Source of the DNA: Micromonospora sp. WMMD882
GTDB taxonomy: Bacteria > Actinomycetota > Actinomycetes > Mycobacteriales > Micromonosporaceae
Direction of reading: 5' to 3'
Length of the DNA stretch: 64,000 bases
Assembly: GCF_027497255.1 (NCBI RefSeq)
Contig: NZ_CP114903.1
Location: 2,914,001-2,978,000 of the forward strand
Shown: in pieces, positions 53,505-64,000 of the stretch
Position numbering within the stretch: the stretch's first letter is position 1
How the letters are laid out: each line of letters begins with the position of its first letter
Made by a program: the position numbers and the translations under genes
The notes under the pieces: model-generated
Database searches by the model: none
What the model was told of the DNA's origin: nothing
Seen by the model: the letters and a program-made list of their open reading frames with translations, nothing else

Positions 53505-55001
53505 TTACGACGCCCCGAGGCGGGCCAGGATCAGCTCCCGGACGGTCTTGGCGTCGGCCTGGCCACGGGTGGTCTTCATGACCGCCCCGACGAGCGCGCC
53601 CGCGGCGGCGACCTTGCCGCTGCGGATCTTCTCCGCGACGTCCGGGTTGGCGGCGATCGCCTCGTCCACGGCGGCGGTCAACGCGCCGGTGTCCGAGACG
53701 ACCTCCAGGCCCCGGTTGGTCATGATCTCGGTCGGCGCGCCCTCGCCGGCCACCACGCCCTCCAGGACCGTCCGCGCCAGCTTGTCGTTCAGCTTGCCCG
53801 CGTCGACCAGCCCTTGGAGCTCGGCGACCTGCGCCGGGGTGACCCCGACGTCGGCCAACTCCACGCCGACCTCGTTGGCCCGTCGGGACAGCTCGCCCAG
53901 CCACCACTTGCGGGCGGCGGCCGGGGTGGCCCCGGCGGCCACGGTCGCCTCGATCAGCTCGACCGCGCCGGCGTTGAGCACCGACTGCATGTCGTGGTCG
54001 GTCAGGCCCCACTCCTGCTGCAGCCGGCGGCGGTGCAGCCGGGGCAGCTCCGGCAGGGCGGCCTTCAGCTCGGCCACCCAGGCAGCGTCCGGCGCGAGCG
54101 GCACCAGGTCGGGCTCCGGGAAGTACCGGTAGTCGGTGGCGGTTTCCTTGGACCGACCGGAGGTGGTCTCGCCGGTGTCCTCGTGGAAGTGCCGGGTCTC
54201 CTGCACGATCCGGCCGCCCGAGTCCAGGACCATCGCCTGGCGCAGCATCTCGGAACGGACCGCCCGCTCCACCGACCGCAGCGAGTTGACGTTCTTCGTC
54301 TCGGTGCGGGTGCCCCACTCCTCGCCCGGCAGGTTCAGCGAGGTGTTGACGTCGCAGCGCAGCGAGCCCTCCTCCATCCGCACGTCGGAGACGCCCAGCG
54401 AGCGGATCACGTCCCGCAGCTCGGTGACGTACGCGCGAGCCACCTCGGGGGCGAGCGCCCCGGCCCCGGGCACCGGCTTGGTGACGATCTCCACCAGCGG
54501 GATGCCGGCCCGGTTGTAGTCGACGAGCGACTCCGTCGCGCCGTGGATCCGGCCGGTGGCCCCGCCCACGTGCAGGGTCTTGCCGGTGTCCTCCTCCAGG
54601 TGCACCCGCTCGATGCCGATCCGCACCAGCTCGCCGTTCACCTCGACGTCGAGGTAGCCGTCCACGCAGAGCGGCTCGTCGTACTGGCTGATCTGGAAGT
54701 TCTTCGGCATGTCCGGGTAGAAGTAGTTCTTCCGGGCGAACCGGCACCAGGACGCGATCGAGCAGTTCAGCGCCAGGCCGATCCGGATGGTCGCCTCGAT
54801 GGCGGCCTTGTTCGCCACCGGCAGCGAGCCGGGCAGCCCCAGGCAGACCGGGCAGACCCGGGTGTTCGGCTCGCCGCCGAAGTCGGTCGGGCAGCCGCAG
54901 AACATCTTGGTGTTCGTGCCCAGCTCGACGTGGGTCTCCAGGCCGATCACCGGCTCGTAACGCGCGACGACCTCGTCGTACGCGGGCAGGGTCGTGGTCA
55001 T
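53505..55001 (-). CDS. gatB: Asp/Glu-tRNA amidotransferase subunit B
   Basis: 498 residues. tRNA-binding kinase subunit of GatCAB, which amidates Glu-tRNA(Gln) and Asp-tRNA(Asn). N-terminal [20 protein letters not shown] with [19 protein letters not shown] metal site (about 35-55), [20 protein letters not shown], and the C-terminal YqeY-like domain with [17 protein letters not shown] 55001 follows GGAG. It is separated from gatA by 428 bases that hold a DUF397 remnant and a palindrome, so it may be transcribed apart from gatCA. Confidence 0.97.
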   Translation of the reverse strand: MTTTLPAYDEVVARYEPVIGLETHVELGTNTKMFCGCPTDFGGEPNTRVCPVCLGLPGSLPVANKAAIEATIRIGLALNCSIASWCRFARKNYFYPDMPKNFQISQYDEPLCVDGYLDVEVNGELVRIGIERVHLEEDTGKTLHVGGATGRIHGATESLVDYNRAGIPLVEIVTKPVPGAGALAPEVARAYVTELRDVIRSLGVSDVRMEEGSLRCDVNTSLNLPGEEWGTRTETKNVNSLRSVERAVRSEMLRQAMVLDSGGRIVQETRHFHEDTGETTSGRSKETATDYRYFPEPDLVPLAPDAAWVAELKAALPELPRLHRRRLQQEWGLTDHDMQSVLNAGAVELIEATVAAGATPAAARKWWLGELSRRANEVGVELADVGVTPAQVAELQGLVDAGKLNDKLARTVLEGVVAGEGAPTEIMTNRGLEVVSDTGALTAAVDEAIAANPDVAEKIRSGKVAAAGALVGAVMKTTRGQADAKTVRELILARLGAS

Positions 55002-55186
55002 CTGACGCTCCAGTCGCGCTCCGGACAGAACCCGTCCAGCCTAGTGGGGCTACCCACCCCCACCCCCACCTCCCCCGGGTTTGCGCCGCCCGTCCGCGTC
55101 CCGCCCCGCCGGGGTCGGGCACCGTGCACGGGAAAGGGAGCCCGACGATCGGGCTCCCTTCGGCGCGTTCGGACGCAGATCAGCGC

Positions 55187-55291
55187 TTGAGGCGGCGTGA
55201 AGGCGGACCAGGCCGCCGGAGGGAAGCCCAGCACCCGCCCGGACGGGTCCTTGCTGTCTCGCACCGCCACCACACCGGGAAGATTCCCCGC
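55187..55291 (-). pseudogene. DUF397 remnant (C-terminal half only)
   Basis: On the minus strand, GNLPGVVAVRDSKDPSGRVL then GFPPAAWSAFTPPQ are the second half of a DUF397 protein (compare NLPGLVAVRDSKDPTGPAL at 35570-35640). The first half (WxKSSxS...CVEVA) is missing and is replaced upstream by a palindrome. There is no XRE partner nearby. Confidence 0.85.
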
Positions 55292-55304
55292 CAATGCACC
55301 GACA

Positions 55305-55365
55305 CCGTTTCGGCGATGTCGGGGGGGGGCGCGCCAGCCGCGATAGCCCGATATCACCGAAACGG
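55305..55365. repeat. palindrome next to the DUF397 remnant
   Basis: CCGTTTCGGCGATGTCGGG (55305-55323) and CCCGATATCACCGAAACGG (55347-55365) are 19-base arms with two mismatches. Directly after the second arm comes AGTGGATCAA, the reverse of the TTGATCCACT flank seen before the palindromes at 35.7 and 38.1 kb. A run of nine or so G at 55321-55329 is in the loop side. Confidence 0.85.
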
Positions 55366-55429
55366 AGTGGATCAACCCGGGCTGGAGCACCCGGCGGGGT
55401 CGATCCGCGTCAGCATCCCGCCCCCTCGA

Positions 55430-56905
55430 TCACAGCGCCGGTGGGGTGAAGGTGCCGAGGGTGGACTCCAGGGCGGCGGCGACCCGGTACATCCGGTCGT
55501 CGGCCATGGTGGGGGCCATCACCTGGAAGCCGACCGGCAGCCCGTCGGACAGACCGCACGGCACCGAGATGCCCGGCCCGCCGTACAGGTTCGTCGGGAT
55601 GGTGAACAGGTCCGCCAGGTACATCTGGTACGGGTCGGCGGTCCGCGAGCCCAGCGGGAACGCCACGAACGGGGTGGTCGGCGAGATCAGCGCGTCGACC
55701 TGCTCGAAGGCGGTGGTGAAGTCCCGGGTGATCAGGGTGCGGACCTTCTGCGCCTGCCCGTAGTAGGCGTCGTAGTAGCCGGACGACAGCGCGTACGTGC
55801 CGAGCATGATCCGGCGCTTGACCTCGGGGCCGAAGCCGGCGTCCCGGGTCAGCGACATGACCTCCTCCAGCGACCGGTTGCCGTCGTCGCCGACCCGCAG
55901 GCCGAACCGCACCCCGTCGAACCGGGCCAGGTTGGAGGAGCACTCGCTCGGCGCGATCAGGTAGTACGCCGGCAGCGCGTACCGGAAGTTCGGGCAGGAC
56001 ACCTCGACGATCTCCGCGCCGAGCTTGGTCAGCGCGTCGACGGCGTCCCGGAACGCGGCGACCACGCCAGGCTCCGCGCCCTCGCCGGAGAACTCGGTCA
56101 CGACGCCGAGCTTCACGCCGGTCAGGTCGCCGGTCGCGCCCAGCTTCGCGGCGGCCACCACGTCGGGCACCGGCTGCGGGATGGAGGTGGAGTCGCGCGG
56201 GTCGTGTCCGCCGATCACCGCGTGCAGCAGGGCCGCGTCCAGCACGGTACGGGCACACGGGCCGGGCGTGTCCAGCGAGGACGAGAACGCGACCAGCCCG
56301 TACCGGGAGGTGCCGCCGTAGGTCGGCTTCGCGCCGACGGTGCCGGTGACCGCGCCCGGCTGGCGGATCGAGCCGCCGGTGTCCGAGCCGATCGACAGCG
56401 GGGCCTCGTACGCGGCCAGCGCGGCGGCGCTGCCGCCACCCGAGCCGCCCGGGATCCGGTCCAGGTCCCACGGGTTGCGGGTCGCGCCGTACGCGGAGTA
56501 TTCGGTGGAGGAGCCCATCGCGAACTCGTCCATGTTGGTCTTGCCGAGCATCACCGTGCCGGCGGCGCGGAGCCGTTCGACGATCGTCGAGTCGTACGGC
56601 GGACGCCAGCCCTCCAGGATCTTCGAGCCGACGGTGGTCGGCACGCCCTTCGTGGTGAGCACGTCCTTGACCGCGACCGGCACCCCGGCCAGCGGGCCCA
56701 ACTCCTCACCGGCGGCCCGGCGGGCGTCGACGTCGCGGGCGGCGGCCAGCGCGCCCTCGGTGTCCACGTGCAGGAAGGCGTGCACCCGGTCGTCGACGGC
56801 GGCGATCCGGTCCAGGTGGGCCCGGGTGACCTCGACGGCGGAGGTCTCCCCGCCGGCCACCAGGGCGGCCAGCTCCACGGCGGTGAGCCGGGTCAGGTCG
56901 GTCAT
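55430..56905 (-). CDS. gatA: Asp/Glu-tRNA amidotransferase subunit A
   Basis: 491 residues. Amidase subunit that releases ammonia from glutamine. Amidase signature with Ser-cisSer-Lys triad: Lys in [14 protein letters not shown], Ser residues in [14 protein letters not shown], and [18 protein letters not shown] 56905 overlaps the gatC stop by four bases. Confidence 0.97.
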   Translation of the reverse strand: MTDLTRLTAVELAALVAGGETSAVEVTRAHLDRIAAVDDRVHAFLHVDTEGALAAARDVDARRAAGEELGPLAGVPVAVKDVLTTKGVPTTVGSKILEGWRPPYDSTIVERLRAAGTVMLGKTNMDEFAMGSSTEYSAYGATRNPWDLDRIPGGSGGGSAAALAAYEAPLSIGSDTGGSIRQPGAVTGTVGAKPTYGGTSRYGLVAFSSSLDTPGPCARTVLDAALLHAVIGGHDPRDSTSIPQPVPDVVAAAKLGATGDLTGVKLGVVTEFSGEGAEPGVVAAFRDAVDALTKLGAEIVEVSCPNFRYALPAYYLIAPSECSSNLARFDGVRFGLRVGDDGNRSLEEVMSLTRDAGFGPEVKRRIMLGTYALSSGYYDAYYGQAQKVRTLITRDFTTAFEQVDALISPTTPFVAFPLGSRTADPYQMYLADLFTIPTNLYGGPGISVPCGLSDGLPVGFQVMAPTMADDRMYRVAAALESTLGTFTPPAL

Positions 56906-57207
56906 GACGCCACATCCTCGTCCAGGATCCGCGGGACGCGGAACCGCTGCTCCTCGGCGTCGGGGGCGCCCGACAGCGCTTCGGCGGGGGTCAGGCCGGG
57001 CCGTACCACGTCCTCGCGGAGGACGTTCGTCAGCGGCACCGAGTGCGAGGTCGGCGGGATGTCCGCCGCGGCGACCTCGCCGACCTGGGCGACCGCCTGG
57101 AGGATCACGTCGAGCTGGCCGGCGAACGTGTCCAGCTCCTCCTCGGTGACGGCGAGCCGCGACAGGCGCGCCAGGTGCGCGACCTCCTCGCGGGAGATGG
57201 CGGCCAT
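56902..57207 (-). CDS. gatC: Asp/Glu-tRNA amidotransferase subunit C
   Basis: 101 residues from ATG 57207 (AAGGGGG 5 bases upstream; an upstream open frame without a better start is ignored). Belt subunit of Gat[23 protein letters not shown] and a C-terminal [20 protein letters not shown]. Start of gatCA. Confidence 0.95.
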   Translation of the reverse strand: MAAISREEVAHLARLSRLAVTEEELDTFAGQLDVILQAVAQVGEVAAADIPPTSHSVPLTNVLREDVVRPGLTPAEALSGAPDAEEQRFRVPRILDEDVAS

Positions 57208-57307
57208 CGGTGCCCCCTTCGTGACGGTGCGGCTGATGCGGGCGGTGCGCCGACCGGCGAGCTGACGACCCCGTACGGCGACCCGAGCGAGTCTATTGGC
57301 ACGCACG

Positions 57308-60226
57308 TCAGCCGCGCTCCCGACTCCCCCTCCGCGCGCCGCCGGTGGGGCGGACCGGCCGGTACCTGGCCAGCCAGGCGGTCAGCTCCTCCGCCGGCAT
57401 CGGGCGGGCGAAGAACCAGCCCTGCGCCACGTCGCAGCCGGCCGCGTGCAGCAGCCGCCAGGTCCGTTCGTCCTCCACCCCCTCGGCGACGACCCGCAGG
57501 CCGAGCGCCCCGGCCAGTTCGATCATCGACCGTACGATCGCCGCGTCGTCGGGGTCCTCGCCCATGCCGAGGACGAACGACCGGTCCACCTTCACCTCGG
57601 ACAACGGCAGCCGCCGCAGGTGCTGCATCGACGAGTACCCGGTGCCGAAGTCGTCCAGCGCGATCGCCACCCCGATCCGGTGCAGCTTGGTGATGGTGTC
57701 GAGGACCCGGCGCGGATCGGCCATCAACGCGCCCTCGGTGATCTCCAGTTGCAGCCGCTCGGGGCGTACCCCGTGCCGGGTGAGCCGCTCGCCGATCTGC
57801 TCGACGATCTCCCCGGTGTGCAGGTCCCGGACGCTGACGTTGAGCGCGGCCCGCAGCGTGCTGCCGGCCGCCGACCAGCGGGCGAGCTGGGCCACCACGT
57901 CGTCGACCACCCGACGGGTCAGCAGCCGCATCACCGCGCTCTGCTCCGCGACCCGGATCAGCTCCTCCGGGTCGACCATGCCCCGCCGTGGGTGCCGCCA
58001 GCGCAGCAGCGCCTCCACCCCGACCACCTCACCGGTGTCGATGCAGACCTGCGGCTGGTAGTACATGGTGATCACGCCGGGGTCGGTGACCTCGATCCGT
58101 GGGTCGAGGTCACCCGGGTCGATCATCCCGTGGGCCCGTTCGAGCCCGTGCCGGCCGCCGGGGCCGCCACGCGCCGGGGCGAGGTCGTCCGCGCCGACGG
58201 CCAGGCCGGCCGGGCGGACCAGGGCGGGAACGTCCGCGCCACCGAACGCGGGGGCGTCCGCGACACCGAACGCAGGGCCGTCCACGACGGTCGGGGCGGG
58301 GCCGTCCACGACGGTCGGGGCGGGGCCGTCCAAGACGGTCGGGGCGGGGCCGTCCACGACGGTCGGGGCGGGGCCGTCCACGACGGTCGGGGCGGGGGCG
58401 TCCGCGCCACCGGAGGTGGCCGTCAGGGCGGCCGGGGTGACGGCGGGCAGGCCGCCCCGACGACGGACCGGGTCGGCGCCGGTGATGATCTGGTTGATCA
58501 GCTCGTCCGGGTGGGCCACCGCCGCGTCCCGCCGCCGTCGACCCCACCAGCGCCAGCCCCGGCGTCCGCCTTCACCGCCCCGGCGTCCGCCTCCACCGCC
58601 TCCACCGCCCCGGCCGCCGGGGTCGCCGGGGTCGTCGGCCTCGCGCTCGACGTCACCGGCCACGCGCCCGTCGCCAGCCTCGTGCTCGACGTCACCGGCC
58701 ACGCGCCCGCCGTCAGCATGACCCCCGTCGCCGGCACGGGGCTCCTTGTCGCCGGTCTGGCGCTCGTCGCCGTCGGCGGACGGCGCTCCACCACCGGACG
58801 GCGCTCCGCCCAGCGCCGCGCCGTCGCCGCCCCGGGTCACCCCGGGCGGGCCAGCGGGCGGGACAGCGGCGGGTGAGACGGCGGCGGGCGGGGCCACAGC
58901 GGGTGAGACGGCGGCGGGCGGGGCGGCCTCCAGGACCCGGCGCAGGTCGGCCAGCAGGCTGAGCCGCTCGGCGGAGTTGTGGTCCGACTCGGCGGCGTAC
59001 ACGGCGACGGTGTCGTTGCGGTGTTTGGCGTCGTACATGGCCACGTCGGCGTGGCGCATCAGGGTGGCGAAGTCCTCCCCGTGCTCGGGGAAGAGGGCGA
59101 TCCCGATGGAGCCGCCGACGTCCAGCGGCAGCCCGTCCAGCGGGACCGGCTCGGCGAGCGCCCGGGCCACCCGGTCGGCGACCCGGCGCGCGTCCTCCAC
59201 GCCGGTCAGGCCGGTCGTCACCACCGCGAACTCGTCACCGCCGAGCCGGGCCACCAGGTCGCGGGACCCCAACGCCGACGTCAGCCGGGCGCTCACCGCC
59301 ACCAGCAGCCGGTCCCCGACGGCGTGACCGAGGGCGTCGTTGACGTTCTTGAAGCGGTCGAGGTCGATCAGCAGCAGGGCGAGCTGCGCGTCGGGGGCCC
59401 CGTCGGCGGCGCGTTCGGCGTGCCGGCGCACCTGGTCGGCGACCTCCATCAGCAGCGCCTTGCGGTTCGGTAGCCCGGTCAGCGGGTCGAGCGCGGCGAG
59501 GCGTTCCTGGTCGGCGGAGAGGCGGGCCATCCGGTAGACCGCGAACAGCGGCACCAGCACCAGCGGGATCAGTGCCGCGCTGGCCCGCGCGGCGGCCACC
59601 AGCACCGGGGCGAGCAGCAGCAACGAGCCGGTGGCGAGCAGCTCGAAGCCGAGTCCGCGCCGTACGGTGGGCCACCACGGGTCGCCGAAGCGCAGCCGTA
59701 CGGCCGTGACGACCAGGCCGTAGCTGACCACGAACCAGGCCACCGCCGCCCCGGCCAGCGCCACCGCGCCGCTCCAGTGCAGACGGTCGTCGTCGAACGC
59801 CGCGCCGGGGCCGAGCCGGGTGACCGCGTACGCGGCGGCCAACGCGCAGGCGTACTGGGCGGCGTTGAAGCTGCTCCGCCAGGCGGCGTGGCGCATCCGC
59901 CAGCCGGAGACGACCACGGCGGCGGTCTGCACCGCCACCGCCGCGCCGAGCCCCCAGGCGATCAGGATGGCGAAGGTGAAGCAGGTCGACGGGAACACCG
60001 CCGAGGTGTGCCGCTGCCCCGGCGGCACGAACGGACGCGCGTCGCAGACCACGGCCAGCAGCGCCATGATCCAGAACGCGCCGGGCAGCTCGGGGAGGTC
60101 ACCGGTGAACGCGCCGAGCGGCTGGACGGCCAGCACGACGGCCAGCACGACGGTCGCGCAGACGAACCCGAAGAACGGCCCCACCCGTGCGGGGGGCACG
60201 GCGTTCCGCAGGTCCGCGGCGTCCAT
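57308..60226 (-). CDS. membrane GGDEF-EAL protein with a repeat-expanded linker
   Basis: 972 residues, ATG 60226 behind GGGAGGTG. A multi-helix N-terminal membrane part (about 18-230, resembling MASE-type sensors), GGDEF domain (about 240-415, intact LGGDEFAVV), then an unusual linker of about 250 residues, and an EAL domain (about 700-955: [45 protein letters not shown]). The linker has an AAVSPAV repeat, an acidic Gly/Asp-rich stretch, a run of Gly, basic [10 protein letters not shown], and five 8-residue repeats of GPAPTVVD. Both active sites look complete. Confidence 0.9.
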   Translation of the reverse strand: MDAADLRNAVPPARVGPFFGFVCATVVLAVVLAVQPLGAFTGDLPELPGAFWIMALLAVVCDARPFVPPGQRHTSAVFPSTCFTFAILIAWGLGAAVAVQTAAVVVSGWRMRHAAWRSSFNAAQYACALAAAYAVTRLGPGAAFDDDRLHWSGAVALAGAAVAWFVVSYGLVVTAVRLRFGDPWWPTVRRGLGFELLATGSLLLLAPVLVAAARASAALIPLVLVPLFAVYRMARLSADQERLAALDPLTGLPNRKALLMEVADQVRRHAERAADGAPDAQLALLLIDLDRFKNVNDALGHAVGDRLLVAVSARLTSALGSRDLVARLGGDEFAVVTTGLTGVEDARRVADRVARALAEPVPLDGLPLDVGGSIGIALFPEHGEDFATLMRHADVAMYDAKHRNDTVAVYAAESDHNSAERLSLLADLRRVLEAAPPAAVSPAVAPPAAVSPAAVPPAGPPGVTRGGDGAALGGAPSGGGAPSADGDERQTGDKEPRAGDGGHADGGRVAGDVEHEAGDGRVAGDVEREADDPGDPGGRGGGGGGGGRRGGEGGRRGWRWWGRRRRDAAVAHPDELINQIITGADPVRRRGGLPAVTPAALTATSGGADAPAPTVVDGPAPTVVDGPAPTVLDGPAPTVVDGPAPTVVDGPAFGVADAPAFGGADVPALVRPAGLAVGADDLAPARGGPGGRHGLERAHGMIDPGDLDPRIEVTDPGVITMYYQPQVCIDTGEVVGVEALLRWRHPRRGMVDPEELIRVAEQSAVMRLLTRRVVDDVVAQLARWSAAGSTLRAALNVSVRDLHTGEIVEQIGERLTRHGVRPERLQLEITEGALMADPRRVLDTITKLHRIGVAIALDDFGTGYSSMQHLRRLPLSEVKVDRSFVLGMGEDPDDAAIVRSMIELAGALGLRVVAEGVEDERTWRLLHAAGCDVAQGWFFARPMPAEELTAWLARYRPVRPTGGARRGSRERG
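58276..58395. repeat. five 24-bp tandem repeats in the GGDEF-EAL linker
   Basis: Unit GCCGTCCACGACGGTCGGGG + CGGG starts at 58276, 58300, 58324, 58348 and 58372, with a single base change in the third copy (AAGACG for CACGACG). On the minus strand each unit reads PAPTVVDG. Related, more diverged sequence extends to about 58200. Confidence 0.95.
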
Positions 60227-60424
60227 CGCACCTCCCAGGGGTGTCGGTCCGGGTGACTCGGCGGGGCCGCTGCCCCGACGTGCCCGGCGTGGCCCGGTGC
60301 CGCGCCGTGCTCACCATGTAACGCCTCCGGTGCGGAGTTTCCCGGTAGGACGACCGCGAATCGGTCGTAGTCGTAATTAAGTTGGTATACGCCACCAGCC
60401 GGCCGCAAGCCCCAGCGGCATGGA

Positions 60425-62614
<2,190 letters not shown>

Positions 62615-62696
62615 CTACCCCGGCACCGTATCGGGCGGGTGGGACAATCAGCGCCGGTGGCCCGGTGGGTGACCAGCGGGAAGGCGGGGTGATCCG

Positions 62697-63203
62697 ATGC
62701 CGGAGTGGCTGCTCTGGACGGTGGCGGTGCTGGCGGCCGTGGCGGCCGGCTGGGCGTGGAGCGGTTGGCGACACCGCGTCGGGCACGGCCCGGACGCCGG
62801 CCGCCCCGACCGCCGCCGCCCCGGTCGCGGTCGGCCCGACCGCCGCCGCCCCGGCCGCCCGGACGTCGCGCCGCGTCCGCGGGACCGTCGCTCCACCGAC
62901 GCCGGTACGCCCCGCCGGGGCGACATCTGGTGGGCGGAGGTGCCGTACGCGGACGGCACCGGCGCGAAGGTGCGCCCCTGCCTGGTGCTGCGGGCCGACC
63001 GCCGGGGCGCGGACGTCCTCAGGATCACCAGCCAGGACAAGAGCCACCGGGACGACCACGTGCGCATCCCGACCCGGGACTGGGACCCCCGAGCCGACCA
63101 CGACAGTTTCCTCGACCTGTCCGAGCCGGTCCGGATCGACGCCGACGCGTTCCGTACCCGGGCCGGCGTCTGCGACCCCGCCCTCCACGCCCTCCTCCCC
63201 TGA
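62697..63203 (+). CDS. membrane-tethered MazF/PemK-like protein
   Basis: 168 residues, ATG 62697. One N-terminal membrane helix (PEWLLWTVAVLAAVAAGWAW), a highly basic Arg/Pro/Gly linker (about 25-70, RPDRRRPGRGRPDRRR), then a MazF/PemK fold (about 73-165): RRGDIWWAEVPYADGTGAKV, RPCLVLRADRRG, ITSQDKSH and SEPVRIDADAF. No antitoxin gene is adjacent; both flanking genes read on the other strand. The Arg of RP and the Ser/Thr of ITSQD that MazF toxins use are present. It may be a relative with another role. Confidence 0.8.
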   Translation: MPEWLLWTVAVLAAVAAGWAWSGWRHRVGHGPDAGRPDRRRPGRGRPDRRRPGRPDVAPRPRDRRSTDAGTPRRGDIWWAEVPYADGTGAKVRPCLVLRADRRGADVLRITSQDKSHRDDHVRIPTRDWDPRADHDSFLDLSEPVRIDADAFRTRAGVCDPALHALLP

Positions 63204-63218
63204 CACCGCCCCGCTGAT

Positions 63219-63260
63219 CAGGAGGTTTCCGCGCCCGGACCCGGCCCCGGAAACCTCCTG
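63219..63260. terminator. palindrome between convergent genes
   Basis: CAGGAGGTTTCCG (63219-63231) and CGGAAACCTCCTG (63248-63260) are perfect 13-base inverted arms around 16 bases, 16 bases after the MazF-like stop and 6 bases from the next gene's stop. A shared terminator is likely; GATCAGG at the left edge recalls the other dispersed palindromes. Confidence 0.6.
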
Positions 63261-63265
63261 GTCGC

Positions 63266-64000
63266 CTACCTGGTGGAGAGGAGGGCGAGCTGGTCGGCGT
63301 ACTCGATGCGGGTGGCCCAGTCGGCGGGCCAGGCGGCCATGCCGTGCGCCGCGCCCAGGAACGCGCCGGCCAACGCGGCGATCGAGTCGGAGTCACCGGC
63401 GGTGGTCGCGCCCCGGGCCAGCCCGGCCACCGGGTCGTCGGCGTGCCGTACGGCGCAGAACAGGGCGGTGGCCAGCGCCTCCTCGGCGATCCACCCCTCC
63501 CCGGTGAGCCGGCACGGGTCGCCGCCGTCGTCCGGGCCGGCGAGCGCCCGGGTCAACCGGGCCAGCACGGCCAGGCACTCGTCCCAGCCGCGGGCGATGA
63601 ACTCGGCCGGGTCGGTCGCCCCCGGGCGCTGCCACAGGTCACCCAGCCAGTCGTGCCGGTAGACCCGGCGCTGCCGGCGGGCGTGCCCGACCAGCTCGTC
63701 CGGCAGCTCCGCCAGGGGCACGCCGGCGCGCAGCGCCCGGACGGCGTACGCGGTCAGCTCGCTGGCGGCCAGCCCGGTCGGGTGGCCGTGGGTCAGCCCG
63801 GCCTGCAACTGGGCCAGCCCGGCGAACGTGTCGTCGTCGACGTCGAGCAGGCCGACCGGGGTGACCCGCATGTTCGCGCCGCAGCCCTTCGAGCCGGCCT
63901 GGGTCGCCTCCTGCCAGCGCAGCCCCCGGGCCAGCCCGTCGCAGGCCCGCAGGCAGGTCATGCCGGGGGCGCGGTCGTTCTCCGGGCTGACCGACCAGTC
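63266..64000 (-). CDS. ADP-ribosylglycohydrolase family protein, 5' end missing
   Basis: The reading frame is open to the window edge, so the N-terminus is missing; 244 residues are seen. DraG/ARH-type fold with the C-terminal metal site GDSDSIAALAGAFLGAAHG (about 34-52 residues from the end) and VTPVGLLDVDDDTFAGLAQL, then SELTAYAVRALRAGVPLAEL. It likely removes ADP-ribose from a protein, nucleic acid or small molecule. No partner ADP-ribosyltransferase is visible. Confidence 0.88.
   Translation of the reverse strand, partial: DWSVSPENDRAPGMTCLRACDGLARGLRWQEATQAGSKGCGANMRVTPVGLLDVDDDTFAGLAQLQAGLTHGHPTGLAASELTAYAVRALRAGVPLAELPDELVGHARRQRRVYRHDWLGDLWQRPGATDPAEFIARGWDECLAVLARLTRALAGPDDGGDPCRLTGEGWIAEEALATALFCAVRHADDPVAGLARGATTAGDSDSIAALAGAFLGAAHGMAAWPADWATRIEYADQLALLSTR

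Noticed and set aside
55321..55329. A run of nine or so G as a phase-variable tract
   Set aside because: It lies in the loop side of a palindrome outside any gene; a sequencing-prone homopolymer is more likely than a switch.
58276..58395. Regularly spaced 24-bp repeats that might be taken for a CRISPR array
   Set aside because: Units are contiguous with no spacers, code in frame for PAPTVVDG, and lie within a GGDEF-EAL gene.

Overview
The window is a high-GC actinobacterial chromosome segment, most likely from Micromonospora or a close relative in the Micromonosporaceae. Evidence: very GC-rich codon use, frequent GTG/TTG starts, an ndgR-type IclR regulator divergent from leuCD, GatCAB with tRNA-Glu/tRNA-Gln, an XRE/DUF397 regulator pair, a DivIVA-domain operon and several dispersed palindromic elements. 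The genus is an inference from family content and layout. No rRNA, integrase, transposase or CRISPR array is visible.

Left third (1-31.9 kb): branched-chain amino acid (BCAA) biosynthesis with housekeeping genes in between. Running left to right: leuD (cut by the window edge), leuC, ndgR, two identical tRNA-Glu(CTC) and one tRNA-Gln(CTG), a fumarylacetoacetate-hydrolase-family enzyme, a secreted/membrane protein, a 3-methyladenine-glycosylase-like protein, a secreted CBM2 protein, arfB, an HtrA-like protease, a translationally coupled MoxR-DUF58-VWA operon, a frameshifted endonuclease/exonuclease/phosphatase gene, cimA, ilvE, leuB, an ApbE-like gene, serA, ilvC, ilvN, ilvB, a GGDEF-EAL protein and ilvD. 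With cimA, leuBCD and ilvBNCDE present, the set covers valine, most of leucine (leuA is not here) and an isoleucine route through citramalate. Both cimA and ilvB are preceded by a short peptide ending in a run of Val/Leu/Ile codons, a hairpin and a T-tailed terminator. These are ribosome-mediated attenuators.

Middle (32-38.2 kb): an accessory-looking stretch. A three-gene overlapping operon encodes a DivIVA-domain protein, an 83-residue protein and a 602-residue protein with a CxxC zinc-ribbon-like start. An XRE/DUF397 pair follows. Next comes an AAA-ATPase plus RloB pair resembling AbiL-type phage defence, lying between copies of a repeat made of a DUF397 3' end and a palindrome.

Right (38.2-64 kb): a MazG-like pyrophosphohydrolase, a PadR regulator with its membrane-protein partner, and a mannoside-uptake operon (binding protein, two permeases, GH2 beta-mannosidase) under a divergent LacI regulator with a clear operator and promoter. 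Then come a PH-domain membrane protein, a D-2-hydroxyacid dehydrogenase, a GT39-like membrane protein, a PQQ-type sugar dehydrogenase lipoprotein, a membrane metallophosphoesterase, gatB, gatA and gatC (gatB separated from gatA by a DUF397 remnant and a palindrome), a second GGDEF-EAL protein with a repeat-expanded linker, ligA, a membrane-tethered MazF-like protein and a truncated ADP-ribosylglycohydrolase gene.

Positions of palindromes, promoters and revised starts were counted by eye and could be off by a base or so.
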